This document shows, piece by piece, positions 1 to 8,130 of a stretch of 64,000 nt of DNA (position 1 is the first letter of the stretch; every line of letters begins with the position of its first letter). This stretch comes from Oscillospiraceae bacterium (lineage in GTDB: Bacteria; Bacillota; Clostridia; Oscillospirales; Oscillospiraceae): the NCBI GenBank assembly GCA_902790375.1, contig CADARY010000003.1, forward strand, positions 1 to 64,000. The letters run 5' to 3'. The notes below the pieces were generated by a model. It did no database searches, was not told the DNA's origin, and saw nothing but the letters and a program-made list of their open reading frames with translations. Made by a program: the position numbers and the translations under genes.

Positions 1-280
1 GCGCTGCCCGGGCCTCCCGGGGTAAGACACAGTTCTTTCGCCGCACAACCTCCGGATTTACTGCTTCGGTTTTACGTTTACCTTTTGGGCTTCGGCTTGA
101 TTAGCAGCCTTACCCACCGTTTAGCCTTGTATCCGGTTTCTGTTCGTAGGCTCCTCGGCTTTGCTACTCCGCTTCCTCCCCCGCCGCCATTGCTGGCATC
201 GGCTTGCGGTTCGCTACACTTGGCGGTAACTACCCGTGGCGGGACTTTCACCCGTTAGAACTATGCCATGCCCGGCACAC
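1..280 (-). other. Group II intron, 5' part of the ribozyme (runs off the left edge)
   Basis: Read on the minus strand, this begins with GTGTGCCGGGCATGG at 280 and continues with GGGTGAAAGTCCC, features typical of bacterial group II intron domain I. The rest has the dense G+C-rich, non-coding look of a ribozyme and no convincing gene. The 3' domains (IV-VI, including any reverse transcriptase) would lie beyond position 1. The 5' boundary falls directly after the T-tract of the terminator at 281-314. Boundary and class are inferred; without domain V the identification is probable, not proven. Confidence 0.65.
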
Positions 281-314
281 TAAAAACCCCCTCTGCATCG
301 CCGCAGAGGGGGTT
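281..314 (-). terminator. Intrinsic terminator of the NSS transporter gene
   Basis: A 12-bp perfect stem (AACCCCCTCTGC at 285-296 with GCAGAGGGGGTT at 303-314) has a 6-nt loop. On the minus strand it is followed by TTTTTA. It lies 29 bp after the stop codon of the transporter. Confidence 0.9.
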
Positions 315-342
315 CGTGTTTTACTTATCTAAGTTTCAATAA

Positions 343-1689
343 TTATTTCCAGCTGAAGGTGACAAGCCCGTAGATATACAGGGCCGCGACGCAGACGGGA
401 ACGAAGTACTTGAAGATCGGCTGCATCCAGCTCTGCACCTTGAGACCCTTGCCCTCGTTTGCCTCGGCGATGAACTTGTCCCATCCCCAGCCGATTTTGT
501 AGCAGCAGAAGATGGAGAAGATCAGCGCGCCGATGGGCAGCAGATTCGTGCTGACGATGAAGTCCCAGAAGTCCAGCCACGCCGAGCCTTCGGCAAAGGG
601 CTGGAAGGTGAATTTGCTGTAGCCGAGAGCGGTGGTCAGGGCCAGCAGGAAAATGCCGATGCCGCACACGAGGCAGCCCTTCGGACGGCTCCAGCCGGTC
701 AGCTCACGTACGCAGGCGAGGATGTTTTCAAACACCGCAAGCTCCGTGGAGAAGGCCGCGAAGACCATGAACAGGAAGAACAGCGTGCCCCAGAGGCGGC
801 CGGCCGCCATGTTCAGGAACACGGTGGCCATGGTGTCGAAGAGCAGGGCGGGACCGGCGCCCGGCGTGATGTCATAGGTAAAGCAGGCCGGGAAGATGAT
901 GAAGCCCGCCATGATCGCCACGAAGGTATCCAGCAGGATAACATTCACGGACTCACCGAGCAGGGTGCGATCCTTGCCGATGTAGCTGCCGAAAATCGCC
1001 ATGGAGCCGATGCCGATGGACAGCGTGAAGAATGCCTGGTTCATTGCGCCGACAATGACCTGACCGTTGATCTTGGAGAAGTCGGGCACGAGATAGAAGG
1101 ACAGGCCGGCCTTCGCGCCGTCGAGCGTTGCGCTGTGGAACGCCAGCACGAGCATCAGGATCAGCAGCGCAACCATCATGTACTTGGTCACGCGCTCAAG
1201 GCCGCCTTGCAGGTCAAAGCTCAGCACACCGAAGCCGAGGGCAACGGCGATGGCAAGGTAGACCACGTTCACGGTGGGATTCGTGATCATGTTGACGAAG
1301 CCGAGGTCTGCGGTGCTGCCGATGAGGAACTTTACGAAGTAGTACATCATCCAGCCGGTGACGACCGTGTAGAAGGCCATCAGCGCGACGTTGCCCAGCA
1401 GGCACAGGTATCCGTGGATATGCCACTTCTGGCCGGGCTTTTCGAGCTTCTGGTACATCCTGACAGGGCTTGCCTGGGAAGCGCGGCCCATGGCAAATTC
1501 CATAGTCATGGAGGGCAGGCCGAGCAGAAGCAGGCAAAGCACGTACACCAGCACGAAGCCGCCGCCGCCGTATTGGCCGGTCATCCACGGGAACTTCCAG
1601 ACGTTGCCGCAGCCGATGGCGCAGCCGGCGCTGAGCATGATAAAGCCCAGACGGCTACCGAGTCTTTCTCTTTCGTTATTCAATATCAT
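343..1689 (-). CDS. Sodium-dependent amino acid/neurotransmitter transporter, NSS (SNF) family
   Basis: A membrane symporter of the LeuT-fold NSS family that couples sodium entry to uptake of an amino acid or related amine; the substrate cannot be read from sequence. The N-terminal signature (SRLGFIMLSAGCAIGCGNVW, then KFPWMTGQYGGGGF) is the family's TM1 substrate and sodium site. About eleven hydrophobic segments follow, usual for bacterial members, and about 448 residues is normal length. I chose the ATG at 1689 (MILNN) because AGAGAGG lies 5 nt upstream; an in-frame ATG at 1716 lacks a site. It is a single gene ending in its own terminator. Confidence 0.9.
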   Translation of the reverse strand: MILNNERERLGSRLGFIMLSAGCAIGCGNVWKFPWMTGQYGGGGFVLVYVLCLLLLGLPSMTMEFAMGRASQASPVRMYQKLEKPGQKWHIHGYLCLLGNVALMAFYTVVTGWMMYYFVKFLIGSTADLGFVNMITNPTVNVVYLAIAVALGFGVLSFDLQGGLERVTKYMMVALLILMLVLAFHSATLDGAKAGLSFYLVPDFSKINGQVIVGAMNQAFFTLSIGIGSMAIFGSYIGKDRTLLGESVNVILLDTFVAIMAGFIIFPACFTYDITPGAGPALLFDTMATVFLNMAAGRLWGTLFFLFMVFAAFSTELAVFENILACVRELTGWSRPKGCLVCGIGIFLLALTTALGYSKFTFQPFAEGSAWLDFWDFIVSTNLLPIGALIFSIFCCYKIGWGWDKFIAEANEGKGLKVQSWMQPIFKYFVPVCVAALYIYGLVTFSWK

Positions 1690-1752
1690 GCACCTCTCTT
1701 TACGAGATAATAGCATGAGTATAAACTATCTTTCAGAATAAATCAATAATTA

Positions 1753-2448
1753 TTAACAAACTTTTAATTTTTCGCCGTTTTGCACTACATCGCTCGTCTG
1801 TCTGCTGTACTCTATGATCAGTTTAGCAATTTTCTCGCTGTGTACGATGTAGGAGCCATGGTCCTCTCCTTCCAGGATCTGTAACTCCGCGCCGGGGATC
1901 GTCTCGGCAATATGGAGCGTCTCCTCCTCGCGGATGACGTCGCGGCTGCCTGCAAGCACCAGCGTGCAGGCTTTGATGCGCGCCAGAACATCGTCCGTGA
2001 TCCAGGGCTCCGTGAGCATCAACTCCTTTTTTGGATCCGGCTCACACAGGTTCGACGCCCAGAGCTGCAGACGGACCCACAGCTTTGCGCCCGAGGGGGT
2101 GAGATTGGCGCCGCTGACGATGAGGGTGCTGATCCGTTCGGTCCGGGAAGCGGTCAAAAGGCCGATGATGCCGCCGTCGCTGTAGCCGTAGAAGATCGTA
2201 TCCCGCAGGTCGAGCATCTCCAGAAAGCAGAACATATCCGTCGCCATACTCTCATAGTGGAGCTCCCCTTCCTCGCTCTGGCCGTGGCTGCGGGAATCCA
2301 CCAGATAGCAGCAGAAACTTCTCTCCAGCAGCGGCAGCGCCCTGTCGAAGATCGTGTGATCCTCTCCGTTTCCGTGCAGCAGGATCAGCGGACGTCCTTC
2401 GCCGTGCTTTTCATAGTAGAGCCTGTATCCGTTCACGGTGATGAACAC
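1753..2448 (-). CDS. Alpha/beta hydrolase
   Basis: A cytoplasmic alpha/beta-hydrolase of 231 residues, complete for the small single-domain type. The oxyanion region HGNGED comes after the first strands, the nucleophile elbow reads GYSDGG (Ser in G-x-S-x-G), an Asp follows in GSRDV, and the catalytic His is in GEDHGSY near residue 197. The start is GTG at 2448, preceded by GGGGGAG. The substrate is unknown; esters or lactones are typical of the family. It is transcribed in the same direction as the transporter, with a 63-bp gap. Confidence 0.85.
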   Translation of the reverse strand: MFITVNGYRLYYEKHGEGRPLILLHGNGEDHTIFDRALPLLERSFCCYLVDSRSHGQSEEGELHYESMATDMFCFLEMLDLRDTIFYGYSDGGIIGLLTASRTERISTLIVSGANLTPSGAKLWVRLQLWASNLCEPDPKKELMLTEPWITDDVLARIKACTLVLAGSRDVIREEETLHIAETIPGAELQILEGEDHGSYIVHSEKIAKLIIEYSRQTSDVVQNGEKLKVC

Positions 2449-2574
2449 TGTACACTCCCCCGTTTCTCACAGTATTTGACAGTATTATAGCACGAATTTC
2501 CGAAAGGTACAGCAGCTTTTCACTCCGTCAACCCATGCCCTTCAAAAATTTTTTCCAATTCCGAAAAAAATCCC

Positions 2575-2603
2575 TTGACAATTCATAGTCTTTCTGGTAA
2601 TAT
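2575..2603 (+). promoter_or_regulatory. Sigma-A promoter ahead of the tRNA-Ala region
   Basis: A consensus -35 TTGACA (2575-2580), a 17-bp spacer and -10 TAATAT (2598-2603). The expected start is near 2610, just before the truncated tRNA copy at 2617. It probably drives the intact tRNA about 110 bp downstream. Confidence 0.85.
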
Positions 2604-2616
2604 ACGTCTTGCTCAC

Positions 2617-2638
2617 GGGGGTATAGCTCAGCTGGGAG
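2617..2638 (+). pseudogene. Truncated tRNA-Ala 5' fragment
   Basis: The 22 bases from GGGGGTATAGC to CTGGGAG are identical to the first 22 bases of the intact tRNA at 2724. The sequence then diverges for about 85 bp. This looks like a leftover of tandem duplication or of an earlier integration event. It has kept the promoter at 2575. Confidence 0.75.
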
Positions 2639-2723
2639 CCCAAAGCGTTTTTTACCAGCCTCCCTCGTCGAGAAGCTACAAAACCCGCAAACCCTTATAA
2701 TTCAATAACAAAGTATCTCCTTC

Positions 2724-2799
<76 letters not shown>

Positions 2800-2810
2800 G
2801 ATACTTTGAA

Positions 2811-2844
2811 AAGGCTTGATTTCTTCGGAGATCAAGCCTTTTTT
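2811..2844 (+). terminator. Intrinsic terminator of tRNA-Ala
   Basis: The stem AAGGCTTGAT/ATCAAGCCTT is followed by TTTTTT, 12 bp after the tRNA CCA. Confidence 0.9.
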
Positions 2845-2913
2845 GTAACAAAAATCAAATATTGGGATGATGCTGGCAGCTTCCGCCGCCATTCAAGCGT
2901 CCTCCCCTGTCAG

Positions 2914-2960
2914 AAGGCCGTTTCCACGTTCCATGCAGATCGTGAAAGCGGCCTTTTTTT
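2914..2960 (+). terminator. Second intrinsic terminator at the ICE left end
   Basis: AAGGCCG (2914-2920) pairs with CGGCCTT (2949-2955), extended by partly complementary inner arms (CACG/CGTG), and a run of seven T follows. Confidence 0.75.
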
Positions 2961-2968
2961 GTTGCACA

Positions 2969-2995
2969 AAATGCGTTTTACCGTGAAACGCATTT
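2969..2995. repeat. ICE palindrome, copy 1
   Basis: AAATGCGTTTTAC-C-GTGAAACGCATTT: two 13-base arms around a central C, with one G-T type mismatch. This is the leftmost copy of the ICE-specific palindrome family. Confidence 0.85.
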
Positions 2996-3139
2996 TATAA
3001 CTTAAGCTAACCATAAGAGAGGGTACGTATCCTTTTCATTTTCAATCTGAATAATTGAGCCAAAAGAATAAATATTGACATAATATTACAAACCGTTTAT
3101 TATAAAAAAAGATTAACCTAATTAAGCAACTCGTTTGGG

Positions 3140-3925
3140 GTGGTGTTTCAATTGTCACGCTTGGGATTATATATAAACGAACAAAAATCGGTAACAACGC
3201 AGTTGACAGTCCTGCCATTATTTCATTCATGTGAGTGTTATGACAGTATCCAAGTCTTTCAGGATTTACAATTAACAGCAAGACATTGCAAAGTATTTGG
3301 CGAAGACTTGTTATATTTTTTCTATGGGAAACCCGCCTATCCTGCTGGTGAAGAAATCGAAGGAAACAGAACAGATTGCGATTATTGCCCAGTATGCTTT
3401 GTTGTTGATCCACATAAAGTAAACATAGACAGGGTCTTTCCATTTGATTCCGGTGCGTTTAAGAAGAAAAAATACAAAGACTTTATGTTTCGCCGTACTA
3501 AACTTGAGGACTATTTGTTAGATTCCTCACTTGATGCAATTCTTGATTACATTACACTATTCTATACTAGCAATCATAATTATATTCGAGGGATAGCTTC
3601 AAATAGTTTGCCACAAAGGTCTCCACAGATTGATGGATTAATAAGACTTTTGCATGCAACCGGGACATTAAATATAGACGAGAGATCACATACCGTTGAA
3701 GTAATCACGAAAGACAATGTACAGCTTTTAGAAGCAGTTGAATGCGTAATCCTTCCCGAAGATCTTCTACGTGATGATTCGGTTCGAGAATTCTTTGACT
3801 GTAATAATATTTTACATTTAGAATACACTGTTAGAGCGCTAACTCCACCTTCAAGATACAATGAAGCGGTTTTTGATAAAGTTATGGACTTCTTAAAAGC
3901 TCGGAATCAGGATGGTGATCTTTAG
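3140..3925 (+). CDS. Unrecognised AT-rich cargo protein, possibly ADP-ribosyltransferase-like
   Basis: I do not recognise the family. About 260 residues, no signal peptide or membrane segment. Conspicuous motifs near the N terminus are LPLFHS, LLYFFYGKPAY and a CDYC-CPVC-type Cys pair, followed by FPFDSGAF. The H then YFFYG spacing loosely recalls ADP-ribosyltransferase folds, but this is only a resemblance. Base composition is much more AT-rich than the neighbours, indicating recent transfer. The start is uncertain: GTG at 3140, GTG at 3143 or TTG at 3152, the last lying about 8 nt after GGGGTGG. The stop TAG abuts the TTG of the next gene, suggesting coupled translation of a two-gene unit. 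Confidence 0.7.
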   Translation: MVFQLSRLGLYINEQKSVTTQLTVLPLFHSCECYDSIQVFQDLQLTARHCKVFGEDLLYFFYGKPAYPAGEEIEGNRTDCDYCPVCFVVDPHKVNIDRVFPFDSGAFKKKKYKDFMFRRTKLEDYLLDSSLDAILDYITLFYTSNHNYIRGIASNSLPQRSPQIDGLIRLLHATGTLNIDERSHTVEVITKDNVQLLEAVECVILPEDLLRDDSVREFFDCNNILHLEYTVRALTPPSRYNEAVFDKVMDFLKARNQDGDL

Positions 3926-4708
3926 TTGAACGGCAACTATACATTAATCGGTTTTCTCGACTTGTTTGGTATTAAACCAAATTTTGTTTTTCCGGTATTC
4001 AAAAAAAATAAAGAATGGTTTTTTCAAGATGGTAGTAAAGACCATATTAACGATTTTGTCCCAGTAAAAGATAGCGTTCGTCCAATGCTCATTCCAGTTA
4101 GTAAAGGAAAAATAATTAATGTTACCAAATTATCGCATCCAATTTATGCATTCATTGATGAGTTTGGTAAGATTGAGTACGGTGATTCTTTTTTCTTTAG
4201 TTTGTACTTTATGGACTATAAAACTGATGATTGTCTGTTAAAGAAAAAGATTAGTGATTTTTTACATGAAATAGAAAAGGAAAAAGATGTACAGAATACC
4301 GTTCCTTTTTTACAAAGGAATGTTATGTATTATGGAACTGGTCGAAGGAAGTCCTCAGTCGCGCGTGTTTACATAACCCCAAATGGTAGCGGCATGATTA
4401 CTGTCAATGGTAGAGATATTGATGAGTATTTTGGACTTGAGACTCTTAAATTGATAGTTCGTCAACCACTCGTTGTTACGAATATGCTTAATGCAGTAGA
4501 TATTAGAGCTGTTGTTGTAGGTGGTGGCGTTTCTGGACAGGCAGGAGCTATCCGTCACGGAATTGCTCGTGCGCTTCTCGTTCAAGATGACAACAATCGT
4601 GCAATATTAAAATCTGCTGGATTCCTTACAAGGGATTCAAGAATGAAAGAACGCAAAAAATATGGATGTAAAGCTGCACGCCGTTCTCCTCAGTATTCGA
4701 AACGATAG
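3926..4708 (+). CDS. Chimeric cargo protein: unknown N-terminal region fused in frame to ribosomal protein S9
   Basis: The TTG directly after the previous stop opens a 260-codon frame. Residues 1-133 are an unrecognised AT-rich domain ([15 protein letters not shown] near the start). Residues 134-260 are a complete uS9 with the family's [12 protein letters not shown] start and the terminal SKR. No stop separates the parts. Either a true fusion is made, or the first 133 codons are the truncated partner of the preceding gene and S9 is translated separately from the ATG at 4325. The upstream gene and this frame probably form one transcript. Confidence 0.65.
   Translation: MNGNYTLIGFLDLFGIKPNFVFPVFKKNKEWFFQDGSKDHINDFVPVKDSVRPMLIPVSKGKIINVTKLSHPIYAFIDEFGKIEYGDSFFFSLYFMDYKTDDCLLKKKISDFLHEIEKEKDVQNTVPFLQRNVMYYGTGRRKSSVARVYITPNGSGMITVNGRDIDEYFGLETLKLIVRQPLVVTNMLNAVDIRAVVVGGGVSGQAGAIRHGIARALLVQDDNNRAILKSAGFLTRDSRMKERKKYGCKAARRSPQYSKR
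4325..4708 (+). CDS. rpsI: Ribosomal protein S9 (uS9) paralogue carried by the ICE
   Basis: The 127 residues from [10 protein letters not shown] to PQYSKR cover the whole of uS9, whose usual length is about 130. The basic C-terminal tail that reaches the P-site tRNA is intact (KERKKYG, then [10 protein letters not shown]). The ATG at 4325 is preceded by AAAGGA with 6-nt spacing, so independent initiation inside the longer frame is plausible. A normal chromosomal rpsI follows rplM; here there is no rplM and the composition is AT-rich. The likely role is a spare or resistant S9, but that is inference. Confidence 0.75.
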   Translation: MYYGTGRRKSSVARVYITPNGSGMITVNGRDIDEYFGLETLKLIVRQPLVVTNMLNAVDIRAVVVGGGVSGQAGAIRHGIARALLVQDDNNRAILKSAGFLTRDSRMKERKKYGCKAARRSPQYSKR

Positions 4709-4784
4709 TCATAAATTGATTAGTAATATATTTTGTTGAATTTGAGTTATCCTTTATGCCCATGAACTACATCAACTTGTCAGG

Positions 4785-4811
4785 AAATCCGTTTCACCGT
4801 GAAACGGATTT
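4785..4811. repeat. ICE palindrome, copy 2 (terminator-like)
   Basis: AAATCCGTTTCAC-C-GTGAAACGGATTT, perfect 13-base arms, followed by more T (to 4816), so it can end the S9 transcript. The outer arm reads ATCC/GGAT instead of ATGC/GCAT, a compensatory change. Confidence 0.9.
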
Positions 4812-4860
4812 TTTTATATATACCGCAAAGCCCAAATTTGACCTTGAAGGGAGGGATGCC

Positions 4861-5100
4861 ATGTATTTTACCCATGGCGATCGTAGGGCTTTTGAAAGTC
4901 TCATGCGAGGGACGCCGGGCAGCGACCACTACGACAGCGGCAAGGACGGGCCGTACCCGGAGTGCCGGAGCTGTTGCTGGCACAGACCGTACCGCAAGGA
5001 TCGGTTCTGCAAGTACGCCGAGTGTCCCTACGCTCCCGGCCGCATGACCGCCAGAGGAAAGGGCAATCCGCCGGGGAAAGGAGGTGATGCTGTCCGCTAA
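4861..5100 (+). CDS. Small cysteine-rich protein
   Basis: A 79-residue protein starting at ATG 4861, 5 nt after GGGAGG. It has five cysteines in CRSCC, RFCKYAEC and flanking positions, a pattern that could bind one zinc, and a Gly/Lys-rich tail. It has no signal peptide, so is probably cytoplasmic. It precedes the pilus operon by 37 bp and may be cotranscribed with it. I cannot assign a family. Confidence 0.65.
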   Translation: MYFTHGDRRAFESLMRGTPGSDHYDSGKDGPYPECRSCCWHRPYRKDRFCKYAECPYAPGRMTARGKGNPPGKGGDAVR

Positions 5101-5137
5101 TCTTTCTTTTTCCAAAATATCAAAAAAAGGAGGCTGA

Positions 5138-7870
5138 TTGCCAATTCTCAAAACAAAATGGCGCAGAAGCATCGCTGTGCTGCTCTGCGTTATGCTCATG
5201 TTCAGCGCAACATTTACCTTGGCCGCCTATGCGGACACGGCGGTCATTACCACCAGCACCATGTATTCGTACTTCCAGACCTACAACACCAGCGGAACCT
5301 GGGTCGATCTCCAGACGCCCGCCCACTGGACATCCGACGGACAGGTCGCCTACTGCTTGCAGACCAGCAAGGACAATCCGTATAACGCCTCCTATTCCTC
5401 CGTAGAGGGAGAAGCGATTTATGACGATTATGTTCTGGCTGGCCTTCGGGCGATCCTTGTTCACGGCTACCCTGTGGACAACGGCGGCTTTGACGATCAG
5501 GCGGCGAGATACGCGACGGCCAACGCGATCAGGTTTTTCCTCGCGGAGAACTACGCGGACGGGATGCCGCAGTATTTGAACCTCAACGTCAACGGCGACT
5601 GGATCAGAGGACGGCCCGGTTACGAAGATCTGTTCTATTGGTCGCTGTACTTGCTGGAGATGGCGCGGGCCAATAACACGTCCACCGGCAGCGCGGGAAG
5701 CCTGACCTTCTCCCCGTCTGAGATCAACCTGACGCAGAGCGGAGACTACTTCACCGGCACCGTCACCCTGACGAACGGGATCAACGGCACCTACGACCTC
5801 ATGGACGATATGCCGAGCGGCAAGGAAATCCTCGGCCATACCGGGGCGCAGCAGGATACGCTGACAATCAAGATACCCATAGCAAACGCCAACAGCAGCT
5901 ATACCCTGTGCGCCTATGGCATGGACCAGATTCCCACCGCGCAGCTTTTCTTCTGGACTCCATCGAGCTACAACCAGCAGAGAATCGTCACTTCCACGAT
6001 GGGCGGCTCGGAAAGCGTCTTTGTCAGAGGCTTCCTCAAGGTCAACACGCCCGGCGCTGTCGTGGAGCAGAAAGGCAGCTTGAAGATCACAAAAACCGAC
6101 GATAGCGGCACTCCGCTGTCCGGCGTGGGCTTCACCCTTTACGACAGCTCCAGACGCGCGATCAGCACCAAGACCACTGACAGAAACGGCGTCGTGACCT
6201 TCTCCGACCTCAGCCCCGGCAGCTACTATTACGCCGAGACAAGCGCCCTGTCCGGTTATGTGCTGGATTCCACGCAGTACCCGGTCACGATCACGTCAGG
6301 CCAGACCGTAAACAAGAGCATGACCAACTCTCAGGAGAAAGGCAGCTTGAAGATCACCAAAACCGACGACGGCGGCAATCCGCTGTCCGGCGTGGGCTTT
6401 ACCCTGTACGACAGTTCCAGACGGACGATCAGCACCAAGACTACCGACAGCACCGGCGTCGTGTCCTTCACCGGCTTGACTCCCGGCAGTTACTACTACG
6501 CCGAGACGAGCGCCCTGCCCGGTTATACGCTGGATTCCACGCAGTACCCGGTCACGATCACGGCGGGCCAGACCGTAAGCAAGAGCATGACCAACTCCAT
6601 GAGCAAGGGCAGCTTGAAGATTGTCAAGAAAGACGATCAGGGCAATCCGCTTGCCAGCACTGGCTTTTGTCTCTATGACAGCTCCGGGACACGGATCAAA
6701 AGCGGCTCCACGGACAACTCCGGCGTCCTGATCTTTGCCGACCTCCCCCTGGGCGATTACTTCTATCAGGAATCCTTTGCGATCCCCGGCTACGCCCTGG
6801 ATAATACGATGTACCCCATCTCCGTCACGGAGGCCGGTCAGGTCATCACCAAAACCGTCACCAACAGCAAATCCGCGGGAACGATCAAGATCCTCAAAAC
6901 GGACGCGGAGAGCGGCCAGCCCTTGCAGGGCGCGGAGTTTACCCTTATGGACGCGACGTATCACGAAGTCGCCAAGAAAACGTCGGACGAATCCGGCCTT
7001 GTGACCTTTTCAGGCCTGACACTGGGTTACTACTACATCCAGGAAACGCAGGCCCCGGCGGGATATGTCCCCTATGGCAGCATTGATCAGGTTTTGCTGG
7101 ACGCCAACGGCAAGGTCATCACAAAGACATACACAAACGCGCTTGCGAGAGGGACGCTGAAGATCACAAAGAAGAACGGCGACGGCGAGCTTCTGAGCGG
7201 CGTCTCGTTCACACTCTACGACGCGGACAAGAACGAACTCACATCCGGCACGACGGACGCGAACGGCGTGGTCACCTTTGAAAATCTGCTTGTCGGAGAT
7301 TACTTCTTCAAGGAGACAACAGAGCTGCCCGGATATATCTCGAATCACTCGTTCCAGTCTGCGCGGGTAGGCTACAACGGCGCTGTTGAGAACGTGACGT
7401 TCACGAACTACCTGGCCCACGGTCATTTGCGGATTATCAAGAGCGGCGAGAACAGCGCCCCGCTTGCAGGAGCACATTTCAAGCTCACGGATGAGGCTGG
7501 AAACCTGGTCGATGAGGGCGACACCGACGCGAACGGAAAACTCAATTTCACCATGCTGCCCATCGGAAAGTATTTCATCACGGAAACCGCAGCCCCGACC
7601 GGCTATGTGCTGGATTCCACGCCGATTCCCTTTGAGCTGACGCGCGACGGCGAAGTTGTAACGAAAAACATTTCCAACGCCAAGAGTTCCGGCAGCATCG
7701 TCATTCTCAAGACCGACGCCGGGACAAGCAGCCCGCTTTCTGGAGCGCACTTCAAGCTCACGGATTCCAGAGGAACACTTGTCAAGGAGGGCGACACCGG
7801 CTCAGACGGCAAGCTCACACTCAGCGCAATTCCTCTCGGCGCGCAATTCCTCTCGGCACCTACACTCTGA
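5138..7870 (+). CDS. LPXTG pilus-tip-type adhesin with Cna-B repeats, N-terminal part of a frameshifted gene
   Basis: TTG start behind AAAGGAGG. Residues 1-31 are a signal peptide (KTKWRRSIAVLLCVMLMFSA, then LAAYA). Residues 35-170 resemble a thioester (TQXA) domain, with Cys73 in AYCLQ. From about residue 308, six full Cna-B (SpaA-like) repeats of about 90 residues follow, each starting KGSLKITK or similar and ending with TNS or a variant. The seventh is cut by a premature TGA at 7868, caused by a 17-bp tandem duplication at 7824-7857. The remaining repeats and the sortase signal lie downstream in 7871-9244. Cna-B domains usually carry Lys-Asn isopeptide bonds. It heads the pilus operon and is probably the tip or ancillary pilin. 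Confidence 0.8.
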   Translation: MPILKTKWRRSIAVLLCVMLMFSATFTLAAYADTAVITTSTMYSYFQTYNTSGTWVDLQTPAHWTSDGQVAYCLQTSKDNPYNASYSSVEGEAIYDDYVLAGLRAILVHGYPVDNGGFDDQAARYATANAIRFFLAENYADGMPQYLNLNVNGDWIRGRPGYEDLFYWSLYLLEMARANNTSTGSAGSLTFSPSEINLTQSGDYFTGTVTLTNGINGTYDLMDDMPSGKEILGHTGAQQDTLTIKIPIANANSSYTLCAYGMDQIPTAQLFFWTPSSYNQQRIVTSTMGGSESVFVRGFLKVNTPGAVVEQKGSLKITKTDDSGTPLSGVGFTLYDSSRRAISTKTTDRNGVVTFSDLSPGSYYYAETSALSGYVLDSTQYPVTITSGQTVNKSMTNSQEKGSLKITKTDDGGNPLSGVGFTLYDSSRRTISTKTTDSTGVVSFTGLTPGSYYYAETSALPGYTLDSTQYPVTITAGQTVSKSMTNSMSKGSLKIVKKDDQGNPLASTGFCLYDSSGTRIKSGSTDNSGVLIFADLPLGDYFYQESFAIPGYALDNTMYPISVTEAGQVITKTVTNSKSAGTIKILKTDAESGQPLQGAEFTLMDATYHEVAKKTSDESGLVTFSGLTLGYYYIQETQAPAGYVPYGSIDQVLLDANGKVITKTYTNALARGTLKITKKNGDGELLSGVSFTLYDADKNELTSGTTDANGVVTFENLLVGDYFFKETTELPGYISNHSFQSARVGYNGAVENVTFTNYLAHGHLRIIKSGENSAPLAGAHFKLTDEAGNLVDEGDTDANGKLNFTMLPIGKYFITETAAPTGYVLDSTPIPFELTRDGEVVTKNISNAKSSGSIVILKTDAGTSSPLSGAHFKLTDSRGTLVKEGDTGSDGKLTLSAIPLGAQFLSAPTL

Positions 7871-8130
7871 CGGAAACCGCCGCGCCAACCGGTTATGTAC
7901 TGAACTCCACGCCGATCACGGTCGAAGTCACCAGCGCCGGTCAGACTGTGAGCAAGACCGTCACCAATACCCGCGCCGTCGGAAATATCTCTATCCTCAA
8001 GACCGACGCCGGGACAAGCAGCCCGCTTGCCGGAGCGCACTTCAAGCTCACGGATTCCAGAGGAACACTTGTCAAGGAGGGCGACACCGGCTCAGACGGC
8101 AAGCTCACACTCAGCGCAATTCCTCTCGGC
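7706..8130 (+). repeat. Direct repeat inside the adhesin gene (7706-7840 and 7996-8130)
   Basis: Two 135-bp segments 290 bp apart differ at only two visible positions. They encode the same part of neighbouring Cna-B units and both end at CTCGGC, exactly where the gene is disrupted: a 17-bp duplication after the first, a 71-bp deletion after the second. Confidence 0.85.

Larger units (their letters stand above)
2800..3139 (+). other. Left end of the ICE, no gene
   Basis: This 340-bp stretch holds the tRNA terminator, a second terminator and the first ICE palindrome, then AT-rich DNA leading to the first cargo gene. No integrase or excisionase is visible here. Confidence 0.6.

Noticed and set aside
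4756..4860. A longer start for the small Cys-rich protein from ATG 4756
   Set aside because: The extension only translates palindrome copy 2; ATG 4861 has GGGAGG at correct spacing.
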